Origin: Microbacterium sp. LWO14-1.2
GTDB lineage: Bacteria > Actinomycetota > Actinomycetes > Actinomycetales > Microbacteriaceae
Reading direction: 5' to 3'
DNA length: 64,000 nt
Assembly (NCBI RefSeq): GCF_038397715.1
Contig: NZ_CP151633.1
Span: 1,798,001-1,862,000 of the forward strand
A program made the translations under genes and the position numbers. The notes beneath the pieces are model-generated. The model worked only from the letters and a program-made list of their open reading frames with translations. It had not been told where the DNA came from and made no database searches. Below, one piece after another: positions 10,194 to 21,728 of this stretch. The stretch's first letter is position 1, and each line of letters starts with the position of its first letter.

Positions 10194-10340
10194 CCGTCTG
10201 CGGGCCCTTCGTCACCTTCTGCAGCCCCTGCCCATCGGCGAGGCCCTCGTCACCTTCTGCGGCCTCTGTCACCTTTTGCGGCCCCTGCCCGCCGACGAGG
10301 CCGCAGAACCTGACCGACGCCGCAGAAGTCGTCAGGCAGA
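10194..10340. repeat. intergenic palindromic element, copy A (TTCTGCGGCC family)
   Basis: Between two convergent genes. The left half has three direct copies of GTCACCTTCTGCGGCC-like words (near 10210, 10248 and 10269); the right half has inverted copies GGCCGCAGAACCTGACC and GCCGCAGAAG. The whole can fold into alternative hairpins and may serve as a bidirectional terminator. Related elements lie at 37.3 and 43.8 kb. Confidence 0.7.
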
Positions 10341-10346
10341 GCGGCG

Positions 10347-10736
10347 TCAGCCCGCGGCGGGCGGCGTCCGCTTCGATTCGGCCAGTTCGTCGACGACGAG
10401 GCTCCGCTCGTCGGTGGTGCCGTTGCGGTACGCCTGGCGGCCGACCATGTGCGCCGACAGCGGGGCGGTCGCGAACTGCATGAGCACGATCGGCGCCACG
10501 AGCAGCAGACCGACGAGGATGCCGCCGACGGTGCCCATCGACACGGCGATCGAGAGGCAGATGAGCACCAGGCCCAGAACCTGCGGCTTGGTCGCCGCGT
10601 GCAGACGCGACGGCACGTCGCGGAACCGCAGCAGGCCGACCGCCGCCGAGAGGCACAGGATCGCGCCGAGCAGGATCAGCACGAGCACCGTCGTGTCGAT
10701 GACGGCGTCGGGGAGGCGGAGTTCGAAGACGTTCAC
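10347..10736 (-). CDS. mnhG: Na+/H+ antiporter subunit G
   Basis: Last gene of the Mrp/Mnh operon. The 129-residue protein has three membrane segments and the family motif LRFRDVPSRLHAATKPQVLG in the loop after the first. The start is GTG 10736, in a GTGA overlap with mnhF. The C-terminal ~35 residues are a hydrophilic tail beyond the usual family core. MnhG is an accessory subunit needed for complex assembly. Confidence 0.95.
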   Translation of the reverse strand: MNVFELRLPDAVIDTTVLVLILLGAILCLSAAVGLLRFRDVPSRLHAATKPQVLGLVLICLSIAVSMGTVGGILVGLLLVAPIVLMQFATAPLSAHMVGRQAYRNGTTDERSLVVDELAESKRTPPAAG

Positions 10737-11002
10737 GGCGTCGTGTTGTCCCTTCTCGCGACGAACCGCGCGACCGCGATCGAGCCGAAGACCCCGATCG
10801 CCGCGATGATCAGCATGACGGGGATGGTGCGGGTGTGCCCGTTGATGGCCATCTCCGCGCCGAGCACGCACATGACCTCGGTGAGGAGCACGTCCGACGC
10901 GACGGCACGGTCGAGGATCGACGGGCCGCGCACGATCCGCACGATGGTGAGGATCGCCGCGACGCCGAACACGACCATGACGACCAGGAGCAGGATGTTC
11001 AT
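10733..11002 (-). CDS. mnhF: Na+/H+ antiporter subunit F
   Basis: An 89-residue protein with three membrane helices and the MnhF signature RIVRGPSILDRAVASDVLL. The start ATG 11002 overlaps the mnhE stop by four bases and its own stop overlaps mnhG. MrpF is an integral part of the Mrp complex; related proteins act in bile-acid or small-molecule transport, but the operon fixes its role here. Confidence 0.95.
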   Translation of the reverse strand: MNILLLVVMVVFGVAAILTIVRIVRGPSILDRAVASDVLLTEVMCVLGAEMAINGHTRTIPVMLIIAAIGVFGSIAVARFVARRDNTTP

Positions 11003-11577
11003 CGCGCACCGCCCTTCGCCGCGCGCTCGTCGGCCTTGAGGGCACGGTACTGCGACGGCGCCCCGAGCGCACGCACGATGCGGCGCTCCCACCGCAGCAC
11101 GCCCTCGCGCTGCTTCTCGACATCGTCCTGCGACCGCACGCCGATCACGTGCAGGTAGAGGATCTGCCGGTCGCGGTCCGCCTCGACGATCAGCGATCCG
11201 GGGATCAGCGACGACACCACCGAGACGTGGGTCATCATCAGGTCGTCGGCGTACTTCAGCGGCACGGCGATGATCGCCGCTCCCGGCTGACGGCGGAAGT
11301 CGAACACCTGCATCGTGACCGCGAGGCCGCCGCGGATCATCGCGAACAGGAACTGCACGACGAACAGGGCGCCGTACCAGAGGTTGATCCGCCCGGACAG
11401 CTCGACCGTCGGCAGCCGGAACACGCGGGTGACGAACACGGCGACGACGAGCCCGGAGAGGAACGCCAGCACCGTGAACTGGCTCCACAGCAGCATCCAG
11501 AGCACGACGAGCCACGCGAGGAACGGCAGCTGCACGCCGATGTCGCGCCAGATGTGACGGCCGGTCTCCTTGCTCAT
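10999..11577 (-). CDS. mnhE: Na+/H+ antiporter subunit E
   Basis: A 192-residue protein with N-terminal membrane helices followed by the cytoplasmic MnhE domain: the PLKYADDLMMTHVSVVSSLIPGS segment and HVIGV strand are typical. I start it at ATG 11577, in an ATGA overlap with mnhD, not at the longer frame upstream. A hydrophilic tail with ADERAAKGGAR closes it. Confidence 0.95.
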   Translation of the reverse strand: MSKETGRHIWRDIGVQLPFLAWLVVLWMLLWSQFTVLAFLSGLVVAVFVTRVFRLPTVELSGRINLWYGALFVVQFLFAMIRGGLAVTMQVFDFRRQPGAAIIAVPLKYADDLMMTHVSVVSSLIPGSLIVEADRDRQILYLHVIGVRSQDDVEKQREGVLRWERRIVRALGAPSQYRALKADERAAKGGAR

Positions 11578-13123
11578 CCCTCCACCTCGTCTTCCAGCTG
11601 CACGAGGTTGACGGGCTCGAGGAGCCCGGCGCCGATGCGGTCGCAGAGCGCGTACAGGGGCCCGGCGAAGACGGTCAGCGCGACCGTGACACCGACCATG
11701 CCGGCGGTCGCGACGGTCATGATCTTCGGGATGCGGCGGCGCTCCTGCTGCTCGTCGGCGGCGGGTGCGTTGCCGAGGTACGAGATGCGTCCCTCGGTCT
11801 CGGTGGAGTCCTCCTCCTCGCGCCAGAAGGCGAGGTTCCACGCGCGCATGAGGGCGTACAGGGTGAGGAGCGAGGTCACGATGCCGCCCACGATGAGGAC
11901 GATCATGAGCGGGGTCCCGACCGAGGCGGCCGCCTCGAACAGCGCGAACTTGCCGATGAACCCGGAGAAGGGCGGGAGTCCGCCGAGGTTGATGGCCGGG
12001 ATGAAGTAGAGCACGGCGATCACCGGCGCGACCTTGAGCAGGCCTTTCACGCGCAGGATCGACGTGCTCCCCGCGCGACGCTCGATGAGGCCCACCGCGA
12101 GGAACAGCGTCGTCTGCACGACGATGTGGTGGACGATGTAATACACCGTCGCCCCGATCGCCGCGGGCGTCGCGATCGCGAGACCGAAGATCATGTAGCC
12201 GACGTGGCTGACGAGCGTGAACGAGAGGATCCGTTTGAGCTCGGCCTGCGCCACCGCGCCGAGCACGCCGACGATCATGGTCGCCAGCGCGATGATGAGC
12301 AGCAGCGTGTCGATGCTGTTGTCGGCGAAGAGCTGGGTCTCGGTGCGGATCAGCGCGTAGACGCCGACCTTGGTGAGTAGGCCCGCGAAGACGGCGGTGA
12401 CGGGCGCAGGCGCCGTCGGGTACGAGTCAGGCAGCCAGAACGACACCGGGAAGATGGCCGCCTTGATGCCGAACGCCACGACGAGCATGAGGTGCAGCAC
12501 CAGCTGCGTCTCCTGCGGCAGCTCGGTCATCCGCTCGGCGATCTGCGCCATGTTCACCGTGCCGAGCGCGCCGTAGATCATCGCGATCGACGCGAGGAAC
12601 AGGATCGACGACACGAGCGAGACGACGATGTACACGGCACCCGTGCGGATGCGCGACTCGGTGCTGCCCAGGGTGATGAGCACGTACGACGCGACGAGCA
12701 GGATCTCGAAGCCGACGTAGAGGTTGAACAGGTCGCCCGCGATGAAGGCGTTGAAGATGCCGGCGGCGAGGATCAGGTACGAGGGGTTGAAGATCGAGAT
12801 CGGCGTCTCGTCCGTCCCGTCGGCGGCGCCCTGACCGATCGAGAAGAGGAGGACCGCGAGCAGCACGATGCTCGAGATGAGCACGAGCAGAGCGGCGAGC
12901 CGGTCGACGTACAGCACGATGCCGAACGGGACCGGCCAACCGCCCACCGAGACGGCGAGCGGGGTCCCCGCATCCACCACCACGAGCAGGACGGCGGCGA
13001 TCACCGAGACGATGGCGAGCGTCGCGACCGTGACGAACACCTGCAGACGCGCGTTGCGGCCGAACACGAGCGTGACCGCGGCGCCCAGCAGCGGCAGGGC
13101 GACGAGCAGGGGGACGAGTGCGC

Positions 13124-13127
<4 letters not shown>
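11574..13127 (-). CDS. mnhD: Na+/H+ antiporter subunit D
   Basis: A 517-residue, about 14-helix proton-pumping-type subunit related to complex I NuoM/NuoN. Charged residues expected in the channel are present in KAAIFPVSFWLPDSYPTAPAPVTAVFAGLLTKVGVYAL. The start ATG 13127 overlaps mnhC and the stop overlaps mnhE. Together with MnhA it forms the ion-translocating core. Confidence 0.95.
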
Positions 13128-13923
<796 letters not shown>

Positions 13924-13924
<1 letters not shown>

Positions 13925-16866
13925 CAGATCGTCACCCCCCGCTCGCGCAGCTCCTGCGTCTGCCGGTCGACCTCGGCACCGAGGCTGCGCAGCACGTCGA
14001 GCACGAGTCCGATGACGACGAGGTACACGCCCACGTCGAAGATCGTCGACGTGACGAACTCCATGTGGCCGATGCCGGGGATCTCCCACTCCCAGAACGT
14101 GCTGGTGAGCGGCGCCTGGCCGAAGAAGAGGGGGACGACGGCCGCGCCGACCGCGAGGATGAGACCGGCGCCGAGCAGGCGCCCGGCATCCGTCGGGGCG
14201 GCCGCGCCGAGCTCCCAGCGCCCGCCGGCGATGTAGCGCATGACGAGGGCCATGCCGGCGACGAGGCCGCCGGCGAAGCCGCCGCCCGGCAGATTGTGCC
14301 CCGCGAACAGCAGGAAGATCGACACCACGATGATCGTGTGGAACAGGATGCGGACGACCACTTCGAGGAGGATCGACCTGTTCTCCGGCTTCATCTTCTG
14401 CCCGCCGACGAGCCAGGCCCGGGGGCTGCTCTCGTTCTCGGAGGTCTGGAAGCGGATGCCGTCGGTCGTCTCGACCAGCGGCCGGCTGAGCGTGCGGCGG
14501 CGCTTGGCCTTGGGGAGCGTCTTGGTCGAGGCGAGCATGTCGGCCCGGTGCGTGACGAACACGAGGGAGGCGACGCCGGTCGCGGCGAGCACGAGCACCG
14601 AGAGCTCGCCCATCGTGTCCCAGCCGCGGAGGTCGACGAGAGCGACGTTGACGACGTTCTTGCCGTGCCCGATCTCGTACGCGAGCTTCGGGAACATCTC
14701 GGAGATGGGCTCGGCGACCCGCGACTGCGTCGCCACGATCGCGACCCAGGCCATGGTGAGACCGGCGCCGATCGCGAGGAGCGCCCGCGGGATGCGACCG
14801 ACCGAGGCGTTGTGCTCGCCGAGACGCGCGGGCAGCCGGCGCAGCACGAGAGCGAACGTCACGAGCGTGACGGTCTCGACGAGGATCTGCGTGAGCGCGA
14901 GGTCGGGGGCGCCGCTCGTCGCGAAGAGCACGACCATACCGAGCCCGGTGACCGACACGAGCACGACGCCCGTGTAGCGCTTGCGCGCCCGCACGGCGAT
15001 CACACCGGCGACGGCCATGAGCGGGGCGACGACGATCTGCACGGGCGTGTGCCAGGCGGAGAGCTGGAACCGGTCGACGTCGCTCGCGAGCAGCGCGGTG
15101 ATCTCGGCGGCCACGAACACCACGAAGATCGTGCCGACGTACACGGGCAGCGAACCGCGCTGGGTGAGGGTCGTGCTGAGCACGGACAGACGGTCGACGC
15201 CGCGCACCACGAGGTAGTACGCGTCGGCCGCGGTGAACGGCAGCAGACGGGACCTGCGATCCCAGCCGGAGCGCACCGTGAGGAGGAAGAGCGCCGCGCC
15301 GAGCAGCACCGTGAGGATCGAGATGCCGAGCGCCGGCTCCAGCCCGTGCCAGAGCGCGAGGTGCCCCGGCCCCTCGACCGCGTCGCCGGCGTGGTCGAGA
15401 CCGGGGGTCGCGGTGAGCGCGTACCCCTGGAGGGCCTTGTCGAGCGCCGGGGCGCCGATGCCCGCGGCCAGGGTGACCCCGGCAAGGATGATCGGCGCCG
15501 ACAGGAAACCGACCGGCGGGTCGGGCCAGGAGGTGTCGGGGATGCGGTCGCCCATCGCGTCGCGCTTGCTCCAGAACGCCCCCCATAGGAAGCGGATGCC
15601 GTATGCCGCCGTCAGCATGGAACCGAGGCTCACGCCGATGACGGCGACGAGACCCCAGGGGGACCCGCCGATCGCGTCGTCGAGCAGGGCCGTGAGCGTC
15701 GATTCCTTCGCGACGAATCCGATGGTCGGGGCGATGCCTGCCATCGAGGCGACCGAGATGAAGGCCGCGGTCGCCATGACCGGCGCCTGGCGGCCCACAC
15801 CGCTGAGCTCGGTGATGTCACGGGTCGAGAGCTGCCGGTCGATGACGCCGACGATGAGGAACAGCGCCGACTTGAACAGCGCGTGACCGATGACCAGGGC
15901 GAGGCCCGCGAGTGCGCTGGCCTGCGTGCCGTAGCCCACGACGACGGCGAAGAAACCGAGCTGGCTCACGGTGCCGAAGGCGAGGATGCGCTTGAGGTCG
16001 GTCTCGCGCAGCGCCTGGAATCCCCCGAGCAGCATGGTGACGATGCCGAGGGAGATGATGATCGGTCGCCACGGACCGCTGAACGCGAAGATCGGCGCGA
16101 ACCGCGCGATCAGGTAGATGCCGGCCTTCACCATGGCGGCCGCGTGCAGGTAGGCGCTCACGGGAGTCGGCGCCGCCATCGCACCGGGCAGCCAGAAGTG
16201 GAACGGGAAGATCGCCGACTTGCTGATCGCGCCGACGAGGAGCATCACGATCGCGGCATCCACCATCGGACCCGTCGGCGCGAGCTCGAGGATCTCGCGG
16301 ATGCTGCCGGTGCCCGCGTCGACGACGAGGAGCACGACGCCGATGAACATCACGAGCCCGCCGAGCGTCGTGACGAGCAGCGCCTGCAGCGCTGCACGGC
16401 GGCTGGCCGCACGGCGGCGATAGTGGCCGATGAGCAGATACGACAGGATGCTCGTGACTTCCCAGAACATGACGAGCATCACGAGGTCGTCGGTGAGCAC
16501 GAGGCCGTACATGGCGCCGGCGAAGGCGAGCAGCACCGCCGAGAACTGTCCGATGCCCGCGGAGTCGTCGTGGAAGTACCACCGGCAGTACAGGAGCACG
16601 AGGGCGCCGACGCCGGTGACGATGAGGGTCAGCACCCAGCCCAGCACGTCCATGTGCATGGAGAGGTCGAGCCCGAGCTGCGGGATCCACGGCACCGACA
16701 CGAACGGTGCCGGACCGTCGAGCACCTGCGGGGTGAGCACGAGCGCATGGACGAATGCCGCTGCGGGAATGAGTGCGGCGACCGCGAAGGCCTGAGCCCC
16801 CAGCCAGCGCACCAGAACGGGCATCAGAAGCGACCCGAGGAGGAACACAGCGAGGAGCATCAGCAT
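13924..16866 (-). CDS. mnhA: Na+/H+ antiporter subunit A fused to subunit B
   Basis: First gene of the Mrp operon, 980 residues. The N-terminal NuoL-like domain carries FWEVTSILSYLLIGHY, the lysine in SKSAIFPFHFWLPGAM, AAAMVKAGIYLIARF and GHALFKSALFLIVG, the charged residues of the proton path. A DUF4040-like segment follows, and from about residue 820 there is a complete MnhB domain (ILFHTIIVVSIFLLFAGHNLPGGGFAGGL), so no separate mnhB exists. The complex exchanges Na+ (or K+) for protons at the membrane and supports alkali and salt tolerance. GAGGAG lies 7 bases before ATG 16866. Confidence 0.96.
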
Positions 16867-16925
16867 AAGCGGCTCCTCAAAGCTCGTCGGCCGAGATCGG
16901 CGCAGGCGGGCGGGTGTCGCTGACC

Positions 16926-16931
16926 AGTTTA
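16926..16931 (-). promoter_or_regulatory. possible minus-10 box of the Mrp operon
   Basis: TAAACT on the minus strand, about 60 bases before the mnhA ATG, in the only AT-rich stretch of the short gap. The minus-35 is unclear. Confidence 0.3.
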
Positions 16932-16938
16932 CCTGGCG

Positions 16939-17688
16939 TTAGGAACCCGTAAGGCCGCGAGCGTCGGATTGCCCCGTCTCGGCGTTCCGGGCGAGTGCGG
17001 GGCCGAGCCGCTCGTAGGACTGCGCGATGTGCGCGCGCATCGCCTCCGCCGCGGCATCCGGGTCCCGTCGACGCAGCGCGTCCAGGATGCTCTCGTGCTC
17101 CCTGACGGTGTCGTCCTCGAAGTCGTGGCGGAAGTCCAGCCGGTAGAGGTGCATGTGCGAGCGCAGTCTCACGATGGCCTCGGCCAGCAGCGGGCTGTCG
17201 GCGTTCTCGGCGATGAGGTGGTGGAAATGCAGGTCCTCGTCGATGAACCGGCGGTAGTTGCGGAACCGCTCGTCCTCGTCCGGGTCGGATGCCGCGCGCA
17301 TCTGCGCCACCGATTCCGCCAGTTCGGCCTCGGTCTCGTCGTCGATCCGCCCGGAGGCGCGTCGCGCGGCCTCCGGCTCGAGGAGCTCGCGCATGTCGTA
17401 GAGGTCTCGCAGCCCTCGGGCGTCGAGCAACGGCGCGGCGACATAGCCCTTGAGGGCGCGCTTCGCGACGAGCCCCTCGGCTTCGAGACGGGTGAGGGCC
17501 TCTCGCACGGGGGTGGGCGACACGTCGAGGTCGCGGGCGACAGCGTCGATGTTGACGCGGGCACCGGGGTCGATGACGCGGTCCATGAGCAGCCCGAGCA
17601 CGGCGTCGTAGACGTCGTCGACGAGGGCGCGCCGCGCGGGGAGCGGTCGCGGTCCGCGGGCCTCGTCGTCGCTGAACATGAGTCTCAT
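16939..17688 (-). CDS. GntR-family regulator with FCD ligand domain
   Basis: The 249-residue protein has a GntR winged helix (DLDVSPTPVREALTRLEAEGLV, about residues 53-74) and an all-helical FCD domain with the metal-binding pattern around DLHFHHLI. FCD regulators usually answer to sugar acids or other carboxylates. It is the last gene of the fucose-type operon, overlapping the aldo/keto reductase by ATGA, so it probably regulates that locus through the palindrome-bearing divergent promoter near 24.47 kb. ATG 17679 is an alternative start. Confidence 0.92.
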   Translation of the reverse strand: MRLMFSDDEARGPRPLPARRALVDDVYDAVLGLLMDRVIDPGARVNIDAVARDLDVSPTPVREALTRLEAEGLVAKRALKGYVAAPLLDARGLRDLYDMRELLEPEAARRASGRIDDETEAELAESVAQMRAASDPDEDERFRNYRRFIDEDLHFHHLIAENADSPLLAEAIVRLRSHMHLYRLDFRHDFEDDTVREHESILDALRRRDPDAAAEAMRAHIAQSYERLGPALARNAETGQSDARGLTGS

Positions 17689-18740
17689 CGTACGGGCTGC
17701 CCTTCGCGCTCAGACCGGGGGCGCGCGGATGCCGACACGGCGCCCGACGGGAGGGAGTGGCTGATCAGGCCGAGTTCCCGCAGCTCGTCCCAGAGCTCAG
17801 GGGCGACCGGTCGGCTCCGCAGACCGCTGTTGCGTGAGATCTGCGCGGCGCTCGCACCCCCGAGCACGACCGCCGCCACCGCCGGATGGGTGAGCGGGTA
17901 CTGCACGGCGAGCTCGGGCAGGGTCCGTCCGTGGCGGGCGGCGACACGGGCGATGGCCCTGGCCCGCTCGACGACCTCCTCCCCCGCCGGTCCGTAGTCG
18001 AACATGGTGCCGGGAGCCGGGTCGTCGGTCGCGAGGATGCCGGAGTTGAACACCGCCGCGGCGAGCACGCTCACACCGCGCTCCTCGGCGGCGGGCAGCA
18101 GGTCGTCGGCGGCGGACTGGTCGAGCAGCGTCCAGCGTCCGGCGATCATCATCACGTCGGCATCCGTCTCGCGCACGAAGCGGGCGAGCATCGCGCTCTG
18201 GTTCATCCCCGCTCCGAACGAGGCGATCACCCCCTGATCGCGCAGCTCTGCGAGCGCCGGGAACGCGCCGTCGAGCGCTTCCCGCTCGAACTCGTCGGGG
18301 TCGTGGACGAGCACGATGTCGATGCGGTCGAGTCCGAGCCGCGTCAGCGAGTCCTCGATCGAGCGCAGCACGCCGTCCCGCGAGTAGTCGCGCACGCGCC
18401 GGTGGTCGGCCGGCACGTCGAAGAGGTTGTCCCGGTCGGTGCGGCCGGCGGCATCCTGCGGCACGAGGAGCCGTCCGACCTTCGTCGAGACGACGAACTC
18501 GTCTCGCGGCAGGGCCTGCAGGCCCTCGCCCAGCCGGCGCTCGGCGAGGCCGAGGCCGTAGTGCGGGGCGACGTCGAAGTACCGCACGCCGCCGGCCCAC
18601 GCCGCGGGGACGATCTGCGGCCACTCGTCGTCGCCGAGCGCGCGGTAGAGATTGCCGAGCGCGGCGGCGCCGTAGGCGATCGGCGGGGCCGTGAGTCCGC
18701 CGCGACCGATGGCGACGCGTGGGCGGTCGACCATGCTCAT
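17685..18740 (-). CDS. aldo/keto reductase, L-fucose / D-threo-aldose 1-dehydrogenase type
   Basis: The 351-residue enzyme has the AKR tetrad: Asp and Tyr in YFDVAPHYGLG, Lys in STKVGRLL and His in VLVHDPD. The segments RDYSRDGVLRSIEDSLTRLGLDRID and FGAGMNQ, and FNSGILA are hallmarks of the fucose/aldose dehydrogenase branch. It would oxidise L-fucose (or a related aldose) to the lactone with NAD(P)+. The start ATG 18740 overlaps the dehydratase stop. Position between the importer and two alpha-fucosidases supports L-fucose as substrate; this is inference from context plus family. Confidence 0.85.
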   Translation of the reverse strand: MSMVDRPRVAIGRGGLTAPPIAYGAAALGNLYRALGDDEWPQIVPAAWAGGVRYFDVAPHYGLGLAERRLGEGLQALPRDEFVVSTKVGRLLVPQDAAGRTDRDNLFDVPADHRRVRDYSRDGVLRSIEDSLTRLGLDRIDIVLVHDPDEFEREALDGAFPALAELRDQGVIASFGAGMNQSAMLARFVRETDADVMMIAGRWTLLDQSAADDLLPAAEERGVSVLAAAVFNSGILATDDPAPGTMFDYGPAGEEVVERARAIARVAARHGRTLPELAVQYPLTHPAVAAVVLGGASAAQISRNSGLRSRPVAPELWDELRELGLISHSLPSGAVSASARPRSEREGQPVR

Positions 18741-19876
18741 GCGACGATCAGCCGGTCCACCGCGCGCTCGTCCCACGCGATGCCGAGGCCGGGCGCCGTG
18801 GGCGCCCAACCCCTGCCGTTCTCGATGCGCAGCTCGCCCGTCGTCACGGCGCGCAGCTGCGGGATGTGCTCGAGGTACAGCGCGTTGGGGATCGCGCAGA
18901 CGAGCGAGACGTGCAGCTCCATGAGGAAGTGCGGCGCCACCTTCGCGTTGAACGACTCCGCGAGGTGCGCGATCTTGAGCCACGGGGTGATGCCGCCGAC
19001 GCGCGCGACGTCCGCCTGCACGATCGACGCGCCCCCTCGCTGCAGGTGCTCGCGGAAGTGGCCGAGCGAGTACATGCTCTCGCCGACCGCGATCGGCACG
19101 GACGTCGAGCGGGCGAGCAGGCGGTGGCCCTCCACGTCTTCCGCGGGGAGCGGTTCTTCGAACCAGAACACGTCGACCTGCTCGAACAGGCGCGCACGAC
19201 GCACGGCCTCCGACACCGAGAACGACTGGTTCGCGTCGACCATGATGTCGAGGTCGGGACCGACGGCATCCCGCACCGCGCGCAGGCGGTCGAGATCCTG
19301 GTGGCCGCGCGGCATGCCGACCTTGATCTTGACCCCGCCCATGCCGCGCTCCTTCGCCGCGACCGCGTGGTGGACGAGTTCGTCGGTGCGGTAGTGCAGC
19401 CAGCCGCCCTCCGTGTCGTACAGGGGCACCGATGGCGAGGCGCCGCCGGCCGCGACCCAGAGGGGCAGCCCTGCGCGCGTCGTCTTCGCATCCCACACCG
19501 CGGTGTCGATCGCGGCGAGCGCGAGCGCCGTGATCGGGCCGACCGTCGTGGCCCTCGTGATGCCGAACAGCGCCAGCCACACGGCCTCCGGGCGCTCGGC
19601 CTCGAGTCCGATCAGTGCGGGCAGTAGCGTCTCGCGCAGCAGACTCAGCACCGCGCCGCCGCCCGTGCCGATCGTGTAGCTGTAGCCGACGCCCTCCGTG
19701 CCGTCCGCCGTGCGCAGGCGCACGATGATCGTCTCCTGCTTCACGAAGGTCTGCAGCGCGTCGGTGCGCTCCGTCTCGACGGGGATGTCGCACAGCAGCG
19801 CCTCGGCGCGCACGATTCGGCTGCCCGCCGTGGCATCCGCTCGCACGTCCATGCGTGTGTCGTCCGTGGTGGTCAT
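18737..19876 (-). CDS. enolase-superfamily sugar-acid dehydratase (mandelate racemase subgroup)
   Basis: The 379-residue protein shows the KxK base motif at Lys183 and Lys185, metal ligands Asp214, Glu240 and Glu266, and the Asp289/His316 dyad, exactly the mandelate racemase subgroup layout. Members dehydrate or epimerise sugar acids. In this operon the logical substrate is L-fuconate, the product of fucose dehydrogenase plus a lactonase, but other acids of similar shape cannot be excluded. A lactonase and the downstream aldolase or dehydrogenase are not in the cluster. The start ATG shares one base with the permease stop. Confidence 0.85.
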   Translation of the reverse strand: MTTTDDTRMDVRADATAGSRIVRAEALLCDIPVETERTDALQTFVKQETIIVRLRTADGTEGVGYSYTIGTGGGAVLSLLRETLLPALIGLEAERPEAVWLALFGITRATTVGPITALALAAIDTAVWDAKTTRAGLPLWVAAGGASPSVPLYDTEGGWLHYRTDELVHHAVAAKERGMGGVKIKVGMPRGHQDLDRLRAVRDAVGPDLDIMVDANQSFSVSEAVRRARLFEQVDVFWFEEPLPAEDVEGHRLLARSTSVPIAVGESMYSLGHFREHLQRGGASIVQADVARVGGITPWLKIAHLAESFNAKVAPHFLMELHVSLVCAIPNALYLEHIPQLRAVTTGELRIENGRGWAPTAPGLGIAWDERAVDRLIVA

Positions 19877-20760
19877 CAGCGTCCTCCGAGTCCGCCCAGG
19901 GTGACCCCCTTGATCAGCTGACGCTGCAGAAGCAGCACCAGGATCAGCGAGGGGATGACGGCCAGGGTCGACGCCGCCATGAGCAGAGCCCACTGCGTGC
20001 CGAACTGGCCGGTGAACATGCCCAGCCCCAGGGGGACCGTCGCCATGTCCTGCGTGTTGATGATGATGAGCGGCCACAGGTACGAGTTCCAGTAGCCGAT
20101 GAATGAGAAGACCGCCAGCACGCTGAGGGGAGCCGTGAGCTGCGGCAGCAGGACGGACCACAGGGTGCGCAGCCGCGAGGCGCCGTCGATCAGCGCGGCC
20201 TCCTCGTACTCGAGCGGGATGGTGAGGAAGAACTGCCGCATCAGGAACGTGCCGAACGCCGTGAACGCGAACGGGATGATCAACGCCGCGTAGGTGTCGT
20301 TGAGCCCCCAGCCGTTGATCATGATGAACAGCGGGACGACCAGCACCTCCTGCGGCAGCACGAGCGTGAGCACGAACAGCAGGAACAGCTTGTCGCGGAA
20401 GCGGAAGCGGAGACGTGAGAACGCGTAGGCCGAGAGCACGGCGACCACGACCGACAGCGCGGCTCCGAGGATCGCGACGAACAGGCCGTTGAGGATGAAG
20501 CGGCCGAACGGCACCACGGTCCAGGCCTCGACGAAGTTGGCCCAGCGGATCTCGGATCCGAAGATCTGCGGCGTCTCGGTGAAGACCTCGTTCTCGGGTT
20601 TCAGCGCCGTGAGGAACATCCAGATGAACGGGAACGCGAAGATCAGCGCCACCACGGCGATCGCCGCGGTGTTCAGCCACTCCTTCAGGGTGGTCCTGCG
20701 CTGCTGCGCACGGCGCGGGAGCACGAGCAGGGCGGTGGCGGAGAGGTCGCGGTCACTCAT
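19876..20760 (-). CDS. carbohydrate ABC transporter permease (MalG type)
   Basis: A 294-residue inner-membrane protein with six helices and the cytoplasmic EAA loop EYEEAALIDGASRLRTLWSVLLP that docks to the ATPase. It pairs with the MalF-type permease encoded just upstream, overlapping it by 8 bases. No ATPase is encoded in the cluster, so a shared MsmK/UgpC-type ATPase elsewhere must power it. Confidence 0.95.
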   Translation of the reverse strand: MSDRDLSATALLVLPRRAQQRRTTLKEWLNTAAIAVVALIFAFPFIWMFLTALKPENEVFTETPQIFGSEIRWANFVEAWTVVPFGRFILNGLFVAILGAALSVVVAVLSAYAFSRLRFRFRDKLFLLFVLTLVLPQEVLVVPLFIMINGWGLNDTYAALIIPFAFTAFGTFLMRQFFLTIPLEYEEAALIDGASRLRTLWSVLLPQLTAPLSVLAVFSFIGYWNSYLWPLIIINTQDMATVPLGLGMFTGQFGTQWALLMAASTLAVIPSLILVLLLQRQLIKGVTLGGLGGR

Positions 20761-21724
20761 AGTTCACCCACTTGCGCTGGCCGACGAACTGCAGAGCCGT
20801 GATGAGCATCACCACGACGAAGAGGATCCACGCGAGAGCGGATGCGTATCCGAGCCGATCGAAGACGAAGCCGTTGCGGTACAGGTACAGCACGAACGTG
20901 TTGGTGCTCTCGCCCGGACCTCCCTGTGTGAGGAACAGCGGCTGCACGAACACCTGGAAGGCGCCGATCATCGTCATCGTCGAGCAGAAGAACAGCGAGG
21001 GGGACAGCAGCGGGAGGATGATGAACCGCAGTCGCTGCCACGCGGTCGTGCCGTCGATGCGGGACGCCTCGAGGAGCTCCTTCGGGATGGCGCTGAGGCC
21101 CGCCGAGAGCACGATCACGTTGTAGCCGAACGACTGCCACACCGACATCGCGATGACCGACGGGAGCGCCCACGCCGAGTCGGAGAGCCAGTTGGGGCCG
21201 TCGATCCCGACCGTCGCGAGCATCGAGTTCACGAGCCCGTCTTGCGAGAGCAGCAGACGCCACACCAGCGCGTTCGCGACCATCGGGGTGATCACCGGCA
21301 GGAAGAAGACCACCCGCCACGCACCCGCCGCCTTCATGCGCGTGTTGAGCCAGAGCGAGATCGTGAGCGCGACGAACAGGTTGAGCGCCGTGTAGACCAC
21401 CGCGAAGATCACGGTGTTGCCCAGCACGGTGTAGAACGTCGGGTCGCGGAACAGCTTCACGTAGTTCTCGACGCCGATGAAGTCGGGGCTCCCGAACAGC
21501 TTCCAGTCGAAGAGGCTGATGAACGCCGAGCCGAACAGCGGCGTGAGGATGAACAGGACGAACCCGATCATCCCCGGCGCGAGGAACGCGACGGCGACCC
21601 ATGCCTGGCCGCGCCGACGCGGCATCCGCTGGGCCTTCGGGGTGGGGACGCCGATCGGCGCCCCCACCCCTCCGGGCATCGCGGAGGAGGCCGAGGCCTC
21701 CCTCCGCTCGCTCATGACGGCCAT
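20753..21724 (-). CDS. carbohydrate ABC transporter permease (MalF type)
   Basis: A 323-residue permease with six helices and the EAA loop PKELLEASRIDGTTAWQRLRF. An N-terminal cytoplasmic extension precedes the first helix. It forms the sugar channel with the MalG-type subunit and receives substrate from the lipoprotein encoded 4 bases upstream. Confidence 0.95.
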   Translation of the reverse strand: MAVMSERREASASSAMPGGVGAPIGVPTPKAQRMPRRRGQAWVAVAFLAPGMIGFVLFILTPLFGSAFISLFDWKLFGSPDFIGVENYVKLFRDPTFYTVLGNTVIFAVVYTALNLFVALTISLWLNTRMKAAGAWRVVFFLPVITPMVANALVWRLLLSQDGLVNSMLATVGIDGPNWLSDSAWALPSVIAMSVWQSFGYNVIVLSAGLSAIPKELLEASRIDGTTAWQRLRFIILPLLSPSLFFCSTMTMIGAFQVFVQPLFLTQGGPGESTNTFVLYLYRNGFVFDRLGYASALAWILFVVVMLITALQFVGQRKWVNYE

Positions 21725-21728
21725 GCGC